Below the pieces are notes generated by a model. That model saw nothing but the letters and a program-made list of their open reading frames with translations, ran no database searches and was not told the origin of the DNA. Below, in pieces: positions 32,901 to 47,800 of a DNA stretch of 64,000 bases. The DNA is from Glandiceps talaboti. Lineage: Eukaryota > Hemichordata > Enteropneusta > Spengelidae. Within the stretch, counting starts at the first letter, position 1. Every line of letters starts with the position of its first letter. The DNA is taken from contig NC_135553.1 in NCBI RefSeq assembly GCF_964340395.1, positions 6,664,501-6,728,500 of the forward strand, in the 5' to 3' direction. Position numbers and translations under genes: made by a program.

Positions 32901-35900
32901 GTCTAAGACTAGATTCTTTCAATTCACAAGGCAATCAATGGTGATATACATTCCTGTAATGTGATGATATGCATTCCTGAAACAAATATAAAATGGATTT
33001 GGTCACAGACTGCTTTAATATAACTATATTTTCATCATGCTAACCGGATTGATGCTCTGTTAACAGGGCAAAATCTAGTTAGAATTTTTGGAAACTCTTT
33101 TGAGTTGCATTTTGTTAAGCCCATCCTGTTTCCATTTGTATATTTTTTTTCAATAAATTGATATACATATGTGTACTTCACATTCTTTTCCTCCTTACTA
33201 ATAGTCTTGTCATAGTGCACCAATTCTATCAACACTACATGCAATGAAATAAGCTTAGTACGCAGCCAGGAAACTGACAATCATTCTCTTATTGACCATA
33301 TATGAAAGGGTGTCCAACATGCAAACCAATATGTTATATGTATATATACATTGTGTATATGTATAATGCAAATGTAATGTCGCCTGATATAATTGCAACA
33401 AATGTCAATGTTTACCTATATTTTTCATATCTTTGTCACACAGCACATGTAACTAGACTCTCTCACCAGTCCGCCTGAGCATTGCTAAAATGACTGTTTT
33501 GTATGTACCGATATCTAGAGCATAATTGTACTATCTTTGTACTGTGGGCCCTCATCGACTTCATTGGGCTAATAATTTGTTGACCTATTACTGTGATGCT
33601 CCGTGTTATTGCGCTGCCCTGCAGTAATACGTCAGCAAATTATTAGCCCTATGTAGTTAATGATGGCCCACAGTATAAGGATAGTACAATTACTGTATGC
33701 TTCAACATAGATATCGTTACATACAAAACAGCGTTTTTAGTGATGGTGAGAGAGTCTACATGTATAACATATGTGAGTGAAGAGGTTCCAATCTAAGCTG
33801 TTATGACAGTCCACTTTTATAATAGCAATAAATTCATGATTGTTTGCTAAAAGTCTGAATAAATTTTCAAAACAGTATATATTTGACTTAGGTTTGGGAG
33901 TACCAGTATTGTAATATTAACAGAAGAAAGCTGGTAAAAACTGCATATTTTGCATTATCACAGAATCATGGTACCTTGCATATGTACCACAGAGTTCTCC
34001 ACTGAGACTTTTGGAGAGATGTAACCACCCCCTTTATTTTTTCCCATCCCTTTCAAGTTTGCTGCCCCCTCTCCCCCTTATTGTCAGTCCTGGCTATATG
34101 AAAGACAGTGGAAGTCAGCTGCATTATTGGTTGTTTGAGAATGACTGTCATCTTCACACCTCCTGTTACCACAACAACTTGCACATGGCCAAAAGCTTTG
34201 TATTCAACAAATGAACATATTAGCACCTTCCCAAACTTTGTTTGACAGCTGACACACACACTGCAAAAAATAGTTTACATCCTAAGAAGTACAGTAGTAC
34301 AAGTACAGGACAGTAGTTACCATGACCAGGTAATCATTACTGATGTTATAAGATTTCCCATAATACACATAATATTGTAGGGTTATGTGTTTTGAAGTGA
34401 GGCTTCAAAGTGGTATTATACAACTTTTACAAGTTACTGTACAGTTACTCATTATTATCAGATTAGATGTCAATAACTGTACAAGTTGTAGACTAGACCA
34501 CTACTGTCTGACTGGATGTCAGTAACTGTACAAGTTGTAGACTAGACCACTACTGTCTGACTGGATGTCAGTAACTGTACAAGTTGTAGACTGTACCACT
34601 TCTGTCAGATTGGATACCAGTAACTGTACAAATTAAGTTACAGCCTACACCAGTACTGTCAGATTGGATGTCAGTAACTGTACAAGTTGTAGACTGTACT
34701 GCACTACTGTCAGACTGGATGTCAGTAACTGTACAAGTTGTAGACTGTACCACTACTGTCAGACTAGACGTCAGTAACTGTACAAGTTGTAGACTAGACC
34801 ACTACTGTCAGATTGGATATCAGTAACTGTACAAGTTGTAGCCTACACCACTACTGTCATACTGGATGTCAGTAACTGTACAAGTTATAGCCTACACCAC
34901 TACTGTCAGATTGGATGTCAGTAACTGTACAAGTTGTAGACTGTACCACTACTGTCAGATTGGATGTCAGTAACTGTACAAGTTGTAGGCTGTACAATGT
35001 ACCACTACTGTCAGACTTGATGTCAGTAACTGTACAAGTTATAGCCTACACCAGTACTGTCAGATTGGATGTCAGTAACTGTACAAGTTGTAGACTAGAC
35101 CACTACTGTCAGATTGGATGTCAGTAACTGTACAAGTTATAGACTGTACCACTACTGTCAGATTGGATGTCAGTAACTGTACAAGTTGTAGACTAGACCA
35201 CTACTGTCAGACTGGATAAAACTTGCGTTGATTTCCATCTCAGACCACCAAACCCATTGTGGTCTCAGACCACCAAATCACTGGCCAGGTCTGGTAGGGG
35301 TGTGTGGCCAATGCTGTCAACCCCACTTTAGATCAATTTTGACCCAAAACCAATACCCCGTTTTAGACCGTTCAACTTTTTTGAAGACCCTATTTTAGAC
35401 CAATGTTGAACGCATGGTTGAACGATGGATGCAATTTTGCGCATGCACAGTTAACATAACAATGCATTATGGGCCGATATCTAGGACCAAGCGTTTCAGC
35501 GGGTGTGCATGCTATCTCAACCAGTGAATTAGCAGGGGAAAATCCTGAACTCGTCACCTTCCAGGACCCCATTTTAGACCAAACAAAATAGAAAAATTGT
35601 GCAATGTGGACCCTATTTTAGACTCATTAGCTCTCAAAATATAGTACCAATGTTAGACCAAAGATCGAAAAACCCTACCCCAAAGGGCGGCACATATACG
35701 TATACCCAATAGGTGGGAGTACCCCCTCCCCCCCCCCACACCAAACCATCTATCTTATCTATCTATCTCATTTTTTAAGTTGAGCCCTGACATAATACCT
35801 GGGAAACTCTGTTTTTTTTTGTTTACATTGTACTTTAAAAAGTCCTACAAGTACAATAGAAATATAAAACATCTTGCAAATTTTTGTAAAAGCATGCTGT

Positions 35901-38743
35901 TTGTATTTGACAGCTGACAAATGGATCATGGTATATTGAAATACAAATGTAACGTCACCTGCATTGTTTCTAGATTATACAACTTTGTAAAAAGTAGTGC
36001 ATAGTGATGATACATTATCACAAATTCTGACAACTTTTGTAGTCGAACGAGGATAGTATATCCCAAATGACTTATTGGGGACAATCACCAGTCAAGATTG
36101 CAATGTGTTACAATGTATCAACTGTTTCATTTAAACTTAAAATGTCTGACATTTTGACTCTAACTGATACCCGAGTATTGCTAGTATGAAACACATGTAA
36201 TTAAAAGAATACATTAATATAATATTTCCAGTGATCGGTTATTGCTTTCAAACAAATTGATGGGCTATGTGAAGTTAACAAACTTGTTATGAATTTAAAT
36301 TAGCAAATACTTGGCTATTTGTACTATGGTTTTGTCGATGGCTGACAGTAATAGACTCTCTCTCGGTATGGCTGTACCTGTGTTGAATAGCTTGGCTTAC
36401 ATAACATATAAAGTATGTGATTCATTGTATGACTATGCACTGTGTGATGTTAACATTCATAACATTATTAATCCTTGCTGGATGTCAGTTCAATGCATAG
36501 ATACATCTGTACATTTACACAGCATAACTTCCAGAAGCTCTACAGCAACTCGCTTTTTGCAGTAAACATTCATCAAGGGTTCATTTGGATATAATTCTTC
36601 AACATTAATATGAGTGACTATTATTATTAAAGTTTTGAAATTCTTGAAAAAGTGTAACCATGGTCGACCATGTAAGAAATGCGGGAGCATGCCCTCACCT
36701 TTGTCATAGATGATGCAAAGTGTTCCTTGATTCTCTTTCTGATTAACAATGTGTAACTTCGTAGTCCTGGTACTGTTGTCCCCATGTCTCTGTTCACAAC
36801 AGAGAATTACTTAATTCTTTGCCATACTGTTCTGAATATTATATGTACAAATAAATTTATATATATATAAACCCCTACCACCATTCTCGTATTTACCTTC
36901 GCTTTATTTTGAATTGTAAATACCATCTGGTGATTTAGGTGATAAACCAGCCGTTGCTAAAAATAACAGCATACATGTATATATATATATATAAAGTGCA
37001 AGTATATGTAGTATCATTATCAATGTTCAGTGTTGGTACTAGCTGAATTTCTGGTACCGTCTAATCTGCTGTACTACAGTACATGTATAACTTTACATAT
37101 TTACCCTATCAATAGTCTCATTCAAATGCAACACCTTCCAGCCTGGGAAGTTAACTCTTTGGGCAAGATTAGTTTGTTCCTGAATGTTGGAAGCAAAATA
37201 CTCCAACTTAGGAGCAAAATGCTCCAAGAATTTAAAATGTAGGATTAATTCTTATCAACATCGTTCATTGTCACATATGCCATTGTTATCTGTTAACATA
37301 AAAAATTATATATATCATCAATGTTGTTGTTGAATGACAGTACTCATGTTATTAAAAAGGGTTCCTCATTATCATAAAAGTAGTCATTATTATTGTTATC
37401 AATAAAAGTTCATGGCTGTTCAGTTATGTGAGTTCATTTATCTTAGTATTGAATAGCAAATATGGAAATGGATGTCAACATTTGGTGGTCAAATGCAGCT
37501 AAACTTTAACTTTTAACTTTCTAATTGAAATGCTAGTAAATTTAAGATGTCAACTGTTGAATGCTGATATTTACAAAATGCTATTTGATAATGAATTAGC
37601 AGCAACTTCCTATATGCTGCCTTCTAGCCCTGTTGCTTTGAAGTGATGAAACTGTAGAAAAGTTAATAGACATGGAAATGAGAGTTTCATTTCGTGAACA
37701 GTAAATGCAGCACATTATTATCATTGTCATTTTTTGTCCAGGTCTATCACTAATTGTACATGTGTTTTGAAATTATATTCTCTCTTTAGAAGAAGTGCAG
37801 ATTAGATGTAGATTTGGCAGTGCATTGGTCAATTAATGATATTTAGAATAGAACTATGTCTTTTCCTTGAATAGATTCATTGTGTCATGACAGGTGAATG
37901 GTTAGAGTGGCTGGCTTGGAATCTGCAGGTTGCTTGTTCGAGCTTCATGCTGCCATTTGTGCTAAAGTCCTTGGGCAAGATTTGATCCAAGACTGTGCCT
38001 CAGTCCACCCAGCTGTATAATTGGGGGCCTGGTAGGATAGAGGTTGCAATGTGAATGCTTTAATCCTATGTGCTTACAAAGGCTGCAATGGATTGTATGC
38101 TCCCCAAGGAGTTGAGGCAGTATAATATAGATCTGAGCGAGGGGTAATAATTGTAATGCGCTTTGAGCACTGAGTGGCAAAATGCTATATAAAAACTAAT
38201 ATTATTAACATTATTATTATCAGATTGAGATCATGAGTGGATTGTAGTGAACAAAGGAAACAAAAAAAAGTGTGAATGTATAATTTGTGTATTCTATGTT
38301 TGCTAAAATACAAATATGATTGATTGCTACTGGTAGCTATGGACTGAAACTCTTACTACCAAATATTGTTGTAGTTCCGTACAAATGACTGTACTTAATT
38401 TTTCTAATTATTACAATTTAGGTATTGACATGAATAGGAAAAGTAAACCCAGGTTTAACCTACCTTTGAATGATAGACTTTGTAATTGATGCAGTGTTTA
38501 ATATGAGGCAGATGATTTCCATTTATCATTTTCATGTAATAATTTGATTGATGGTTTCCGAAACCACTTAGAAATTCTTAGTTCAGTATAAAAGTCTGAT
38601 GTGGTTATCCTGTACTCATAATATACTTGGAAAGTGAAGTGTGTCTTGTGCATGCACAATGGTCTCTGTTATGAGTCATAGATACCAATAAACCACCAGG
38701 CCTCAATTCATAAGGCAGACTTCAGTCATTTAGTTAAATATAA

Positions 38744-38839
<96 letters not shown>

Positions 38840-41800
38840 GCGCGCACATATGTATTACATGCATACATACATACATACATACATACATACATACATACAT
38901 ACATACATACATACATACATACATACATACATACATACATACATACATACATACACGCATACACGCATACATACCATTTTTCACTAAAAGAAATTTTTAA
39001 AAAAAAAGTGAATGGAGTATAATTATCTTGAACCTATACATATAGCTATGTTTTATAGAAAGACTGCAATATGCTGTACCCTCCAGTAGTTCTGTACAGT
39101 AGATGAACATTGTAATGTTTTTGCTTTGTAAGTTGTTTGCAAACATTTATGGTGTATTTTTTCTAATACTGTTATTCTCTGATTGTGTAGGTAGAGTAAA
39201 TACATTATATAGATTGATTGATTGAACTGAACTGGACAGGTCTGTGTACTTTTTTCCTACAGTGCATCTGTTCAATAGTGATAGTACAGTGTAAGTCAAT
39301 CATCCTGCTTGCATTGAATTAATAAAACAGTTTTAAGACATATGCTGTACAATTGTTCATGTGGTCACAGATGTGGTCACAGTGGTTGCCAGAGTGGAAT
39401 TCATGCTTTGGTACATCGCATAGTCTGGAATTTATGTGTTACTGTACTATTGTTGGGTCACTTCATGTCATGTCATATCAGGACACTGTAGAACAGTGTA
39501 GACAGCAGATTCTTGGCTTAGTACTATAGTAATAACCTGATGATGATTTTCAAATATTTGTGATGATAGATTGTGAATTTATGTGGTAATGTATGTATTC
39601 TTTATTTTAGGACGGTAAACCTTAGTTACTTCAGAATTGGAAATTGGAAACGGATGCGATCTGTCGATCCATCTAGTAGTATGGACCTTGATCATGCAAT
39701 GATTTGATTATTCTCTCACCAAAGCTGGTGGAGAGAGACATTAATGCTGAATAATTAAATCATTGTGTGATCATGATCTGTAGTAGACGGATTGAAACGT
39801 CACATTCGCTTCCAATTCACCATTCCAAAGTTACTATACGTTGCACTCTATTGTCCTATTGATTCTTGGCATCATCAACAGTACATTCTCCATTTTAGAT
39901 TTTATGTCACTGCACCCCATGAACAAAATTACAGTGTGACGCCAGTCACCATAAAAACTGTTTGTGTGGATGGACATGTACATTGTAATCGCAAATTTCC
40001 TCGGCAATTCTGTAAAATTACCCTTCTTCTGTACTGTGTGCATATAATGAACTGCGCTCCAATAATTACGACAGGAACTATTGGTATGGATGGACATATC
40101 CGGGGTATTTTCTTGGAAGTCTTTTAGGCAGAAGTCAATCACTGCCAGTCCAACTCTGCATCTCCAACAGTTATGATACTGGTATGAACATTTTTGTATG
40201 GATGGACTTTGAAATAAGTGCAAAGAATGTGAGAGATGGAGCACAATCATGGTTCAAATTCAAATTTTGCCGAAGGACTTTTTTGCCTAAGAACTTAAGG
40301 CTTTCAGAAACAAGTGAAGTGGTAGTAGTGTCAATGCTTGAAACAAAATATAAATAAGTTTCTGTTCTTGATTTATTTTTAAATGATATAGAACAAAGAA
40401 CAGAAAGGATAAAATTTCAATTCACTTAGTAGCTACTAAGTAGCTGTGTAATGCCAGTATTTGTCATGTGACCAGTTACTGTACACAACAGTTTCTCAAT
40501 GATTTCACTCAGAAATACATGTATGTTTTCACAGAACTCTATCGGAAACAAAGTTTTGGAAAAAAGCATTAGGGCAGGAAGTATTAAATTAAGCTATTGT
40601 ATGGCTAATTTATAGAGAGATGGTTGCCCTCTATGTTGAAGATTGGAATTGACTTTGTTAAAATGAAGTACTACTTCAGTGAAGTATTGATGTCATATAC
40701 CATAGATTTATGAATATTCATGAATGTTTTAAGATGTCATATTGGACCAAGTGGTGAATAGGTTTTACCGCCCATTTAATGTGAGTGTTCAGTGGCTCTG
40801 TTTGATATAATCATATAGACACCAATAGCAAGATTTAATGGATACAGGTTTTTGCAACATTTTGTCTAAATGAAATGAACTCATGTGACATTGTGTAGAC
40901 ATCAAATGCAGACACCAAAACATTGGCACCCTCATGTCTGCATCTAGTTACAGAATTCTGTATACAGTGCATGAATGTATGCTTAATGGTTATTTCATTT
41001 ACATGAAATATAACAAGAAATTGTAATATTGCTATCTTAAAGTATACAATGTTTAGTTTCTTATTGGTTTCTGCATGGTTGTATAACTGAGCCAGTGAAC
41101 ACTAACATGATATGAGCAGTAGTCAATTTGTATGGAATCCTATCATTTTGTCACTGCACAGCATAGCACTTAGGTGAATGTCCAGAAAGAACGTAGTTTC
41201 AGAATCAAAGTATGTGTAACTGTTCCACAAAAATGTCAACTAGAGAGACGTCTTTCTTGAAATACAACACTAGCTACATTTTGTAGCCTTCCAACCATTT
41301 TAAAATCACAAACGTTTTTTTCCCAGCATCAGTAGATTACTTACACAAGAATAGAAAAAGTTAAAAAATTATTGTGGATTAAGTTCAGTTATTAACACGA
41401 AGTGCCAGATGTTTAGTACCAAGTGAAAGTAAACCTTGTCAAATTAAGACAAGTACACAATCTATTTAATACTACTAAAGTTGTCAAATTTAATACACAA
41501 ATACTAATTATTTAGTGCTATAAAGTGCATGTCTAACAATCTAAATTAATTCATGAATATTAACATCAGTCATTTGGCACATGGAAGTTATGAGTCACCA
41601 TACACAAATTATTGTAGTGAAGAAGAAGCCATACAACACTGCAGTACAGATGTACATGTAATGTTAGCCCAAGAGACTTGATGCAACACCAAGACAAGTC
41701 TGTAGGCTGACATCACACAGTTCACTCACAAAGTATAAAGACGTGTCCACACAAGCCACCATGTATATGTATACAAGTACACAGAGCCCAATGAATTTGG

Positions 41801-44800
41801 CAAGGTTTGGATTGCAAACTGAAATGTGGTAAAATTCATACTTGTAGTGTGCCATATTTATCATAATTTTAGGAGGAAAGTATGGTGAAATTATTGGGGA
41901 GGGGAGGGGAGGGGAGGGGTATAATATGTAACTTGTAAGGTTTATGACATCTACAGCCTAGGATTTCAAATAATGTCAACTACACAGACACTTAACTTGT
42001 GCTAATAGCTTTGTATTCAAACCTAAGCTTAGATTATGAATTCACACAGCGAAAGTTCAATCCCACATAGATACGTCCAAGTCCACCATGAAATCTGTCA
42101 CTTTGTGATGTGAACCTGTCTACTGATGCAGATTTAGTGATATCATATATATTATAGATGACATGATAATGGCACTAGGATGTATAGATCACATGATAAT
42201 GGCACGAATGTTATCTGATACAGCAGGTAGATTTAAAACCCAGTAAGAATTCGCTACCCTTTTTCTGGCTAATGCTTACATGTTGACAGGATAAGTCTTA
42301 GCATCTGGTGAAAGGATGTTAGTCACAATCTGCTTGTGAATGTGAGAAAGTGCAATGAAAGTACATGTAGGCAATGACATCTAGTGCCCTTTCTATTATA
42401 GTTCATTCAATACACAGTCTTCATAAACATTGAAAAACCAGGGCATCACAACTGTACAGTCAGGGGAGTTTCATCGATATTTTTTAAATTAAATCTACAG
42501 GGTATAATTTCAACTCTTACTTCATGTCATACATATACTATGATATGAATGACATTTATAAGTATGCATAAAGTTTGTGTGTGCAACTGCATAAGCCTGA
42601 AGGCCATACTCTCCTGTTTTGCAATACAGAAATGTAGAAAGATTGGAATTAAGTTATCATGGATTGGGGGTTCGATCCAGACTGTGATTACTTACATGTA
42701 TGTGACCATCGTGATCTGATTCTGCAGTGACTTAAGTCTAATAACATATTTCACCTGTCTACAGTTTGTGTGCTTAATATGCTACAGGTACCACCTTGAA
42801 ATAAAGTTTGAGGATTACATTTCAACAGTCAGATGATAATGATTGCATTTTCCACAGAGTATCTATTAGGAGCATGAATTTCACAAGAAACAGGGAAAAA
42901 TATGAAAACGTGACAGCTCAGAGTGTCATCGAAATATGGGATTTGAAAATTGAGTATCAAATCTGTCGTTTCTTCTTTTCGATTATCATCATCAAATTGT
43001 TTTCCTCAGAGAATATGTCTAGCAGGAAGCATGGGTTTTGTGAGAACCAATGAAAAACAAACAACATAAAAGCCTAACGTGTCATCATTTTGAAATATTG
43101 GATTTTGACATCTGATATCAAATATTTATAGCCCAGATGTCACCACCCTGAGGGGAACTTTTATGCTTGGATCTGTCCTTGTGTCCATCAGTCCATGTGT
43201 TTACCCTCATATCTTTGGTATGCACCAACTGATTTCAACCAATACTGGCACAATCCTAGTAATATACATGTACTATTACTACTATGTGAGACATTTGCAT
43301 GTCACTTTGTGTTGACACTAATCAAATATGACCAAATAGAAGCCATATTTATTGTAAAATTTCACAATTTGCATTAGAACTTTGGAGGTATAATATACAG
43401 CAATTCCATGCAAGTGTCTTTACCCATATACTATTAAAGATAAGCTTTATTTTAAGACGACTTTGACCTTGAAAATGGCAAATAGCCAAATTTGGTTGAG
43501 GTTAATCTTCACTTAATTTCAAGACCTTGACCTGTATAGCAATTTGCAGCCATATTTGTGATAACAAGGCACATTTTCCTTGTTATCGAGGTAAAAAGTT
43601 TGATACATATTATATAACACACTGTTCAAGTGTCTACTGGGTACCCCACATATCAATGGTAAGCTTTCAATTGAGACTTTTACCTATGACCTTGATAAAC
43701 ATTTTCAAGGTGAAATGACCAAAATTTTTCTTTCTACAATAACTTGAATACACAAAGACTCCATTTAAATGTCTATATAAGCAAAAGTAAGTTTTCTTTT
43801 TATAGTGACCTTTGACTTTGCCCTCCATATTCAAGGTCAAGTAATTATGAAGTTTTGTATCTAGAGACACATTCAAATTGCAGAATTACTTTGCCATATA
43901 CAACACACCAGTTAGGGCCTATGTTTTCGATGGAGGCTTGTTTTCTTATAAAAAGTACAATAGAGAGAGGAATACACTATAGCATGACAGGGTTCTGTAT
44001 GAACTATGAACTGAAAGAAAAGATGAATTATTAGAGTTTGTTTAGGTATGATGCTTAATTCAGTATATCATGTACCTGAAATGTCTCTCAGACTCAGAGA
44101 AGAATTTTGAAAACATTGAAATCTTGTTCAGTCAACCCATTGTACATAACTGTCATAAGTATAGATGATCTATAACAAAGAGGAGAAAGGAATGTTTTTT
44201 TATGCAACTACTCCGACGTGATTAGAAAACATGTTGAAATTTGTGCAATTGTGGGAAAACCCTTGACAAGCAGTAAGGCCTTAATACAGACTGAATCTAT
44301 CATACTGTGAATGTCTGTACATTTGTGTGTACAGATTACATCATTGTTTGTTGCTATTGAGAGAAATAAAGGCCTTTGCTGTATGCACTAAACTTTGCTG
44401 TAGAATGACGAAGAATAATGTATAAAATGCAAAAGTAAAACGGCTAAACTCTGTTCTGTTGAACTCTCTACTTTTTGTATGTTGTTATTAAACCCAAACC
44501 AAATATATAATAATACATTATAGTATTTAGTACTTGTAAACATTATTCGTCCAAATAAATTCAGAAATTTTTTGAATGGTTGCCACAAAGTAGTTCTTTG
44601 GTGCCCAAGTTTTGTTGAAGCAGAAGGAAACTGATATGAGTACCTGGGGCCAGGGAAAACCTGCTGTGTTCGGCATGGTCAAACTGAGCATCACTGTTCT
44701 TACATACAGACCTGGTTAATTTTTGTAATCAAACCTAGCTGATGCTGGTCGGGTTCAAATTCAGACTGTATATCTTATATGGAAACAGATTTTTCATCTA

Positions 44801-47800
44801 TATAGTCTTCTTATATCAAGGATAAGATTTCATAACACCTGAGTAGTGAGCACATAGAATTCTGTAAAAGGGTAAAAAATAGTATGGTCAATCTTTATTA
44901 TTTATTTCACTTTAATTTCACTGTTCAACTACATAGGTAGTTTTGGTTTTAGGGGACCCTATTGGTCTGCCTCTCTTAGGGAGGTCAGAATCACTTAAAA
45001 TGCACAATTACACAATATACAATTCTATATCCTAGGTTACAATATACCTATGGTTTCTAAGTTCTGCATACTCATGCTCACATGTTTAGGTGTTTTTAAG
45101 TGGATGGAACTTAAAACCTGGTGGTCCTAGAGTATATTCATGCAACCAGAAACTATATCATGACGGGAAGTACAAAGCTTCAGTGTGTATGTGTACATCA
45201 CATTTTCACTATTGCCCTAGTATTGGTATCAATGTATAGAAAGCCCCATCCTCACAAATCATACCACACTCACTTCACTTCAGTTTAATACTCTACAGCC
45301 ACTAGTAAAGCCTTGTTTTATATATAGTACATTTATTGACAGCAGAAAGGTACATGTTTGTGTATAGTTGTATATCATTTACTTGGATTTTATTCATGTT
45401 AAGGCAAACACAGTATATTTATAGAAACAGCCAGTATAATACCACATTGTAAGTTATGTACATAATAGTGAAAAAATTGAAGTGTGTGCACAACAGTGAC
45501 ACTGTATTCTGGAACCTACATCCTCATATATCTTTCAATGCTGTAAAATAGGGCAATAGATTCCAGGCTATGCTGTAAAATAAGACAATAGATTCCAGGC
45601 TATGCTGTAAAATAAGACAATAGATTCCAGGCTATGCTGTAAAATAAGACAATAGATTCCAGGCTATGCTGTAAAATAAGACAATAGATTCCAGGCTATT
45701 CTGTAAAATAGGACAATAGATTCCAGGCTATGCTGTAAAATGGGACAATAGATTCCAGGCCATATAAAGTAGAACAGGACAGCATGGATTCCAGGCCATA
45801 CTGTAGAACATGAATTTAAGTCTATACCGTAGAACAGGACCATATGGGTTCCATGCTATGTTGTAGAACAGGAGTGAGGATAGCATGGATTCCAGACTGA
45901 ATATTATAGAACAGAACAGCAGGGATTTCATACTATATTGAAGATCAGGACAGCATGGATAAGAGGTTCTACTGTACAGTAAAAGTTCACCTTGGATTCC
46001 ATGCTCTACTGTAGAACAGGACAGTATGAATTCCAGACTATACATGTACTGAAGAACAAGTACGCATGGATTCCAGGCAATTGTGGCGAATAGGGCAGCA
46101 AAAATTTCAGACCCATTTTAACACAATAATCAAGAAGTACAAATATACTGTGTCTGCATTGAGAGACCTCAGATGGATATGGTTCCAGACAACTTAAGAC
46201 ATTTAATTATGTAGAGCTTGTGTTTGACAATCATGAGCAGTACAAGTTGAAACCTGTATCACATATGCAAATGGTATGGCATGATGTTGACAAGTGACAG
46301 TTACATTATATGCAGTAGACATGCAGAGCTGGTATTAGCATCACGTTGATCAGAATTAGATGTATTCATGTCGTGACATCTTGCTGCTCAGGATGTATAG
46401 AGTATACAATCGAAATGAAAAGAATATAGCCTGAAGTAGGCATATGTATTAAAAGTGATGGAATCATTGATTTATAAAGGCTAGAAAGACATAGTGAACA
46501 TATGATCATTGTTTCATAATGCAGATGACAAATCGTTTGCTGACACATCATATATCAAATGTTATACTGTATTGTCCGAAAATTATTCTTAATGAAATGG
46601 TGGCTTCAGATAGGAGTTTCAAAGAGGAGGAAATATTTTGCACATGTAGTAAAATCAAATTGATGGATGTCGAGAGTGGACTTCACCATGGATACTGGGC
46701 AAAAGTAATGTCTTTGATACGCATACATGTTCTGCTGAGGTTACAGATCTGTGATAAGAATAGGATCAACAACAGTGGTCATTGTTCAAGTACATTTTAC
46801 CCCGATTTCAGGAGAAAGACCCTTATACGATGTGGGCCCAGAAAATGTCTTGTTATATTTATTGACAGCTTGCTCCATTATGTGTAGGAGACTGTCATAA
46901 CATCTCTTGCTCTGTGTATTGAACTTGTATAGATCCATGCACACTGTATCATTATTTGTGTGGTAGTACACTGTGGGTATAGGTCATGCCACACATTGTG
47001 TTCTCATTGATGGTACTACATTATAGTGTACATGTGCTGGTACTCACTCGCCTTGATCACTTCCCAGTTGTTACAAGGCCATGACCTTACAGATATATGA
47101 TATACAACACATGAATAAACCTACACATATATTGATTTTCAGCTGCTGGTTCTTCTCCTTTCCATAGTGTAAATGTCTTCATAAATTTTCATCAGTTCAT
47201 GTAGTCATGTGGAAATACATGTACTTTAACTAATAAAATATATTATGCATTATGTATACTGTGTATTGAAAACAGGGGTCCGGAACTCAAATTGATTAAC
47301 AAAATGTAACAGGGACTGGAAACTCTGGGAATCAATAACAGCTGCTGGTGCCATATACATAGTGCAAAGTATATGTAATTAGTTTTTAAGATTTTAAATG
47401 GCAACCAGTTAAATTTCCAATAATACTGAAATCACTTGCTACTGCTGCAGATATCATTATATGAATATTTTTGCTTTGAAATAATTTTGAGATCGCATAC
47501 ATGTAGGTTTCACATGGAGACATCAATTTTATCTTCAGTCACAAAATCAGTGTAATGGAAACATTTTCAAGAAGTTCCAGAAATTCTGCGATTCTTTTGT
47601 TTTGTTGCCTATTGTATCTACAGTATCTATGACTTTTGGCTGAAGTTATTATTATATTAAGTATACATTTGTGTTCTGTAAGGTGACCACCTGTTGTCTT
47701 ATATACCTGATGCTTGCAGCCTCTCAATCCATGTGTTATTACCCAGTGATGTGTCTTTTCACACAGACAACAAGTTTGTCATGGAGAGTTTCACAGATAT

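Noticed and set aside
34445-35215. CRISPR-like array of 49-bp units
   Set aside because: Units abut with no unique spacers, and this is animal DNA; it is a minisatellite.
39792-40250. 111- and 138-residue frames on opposite strands
   Set aside because: They overlap each other and a foldback element. Nothing resembles a protein family.
46519-46887. 122-residue frame, the longest non-repeat frame in the J-gene intron
   Set aside because: No recognised motif, ordinary composition, no splice or promoter support. A length expected by chance in 64 kb.
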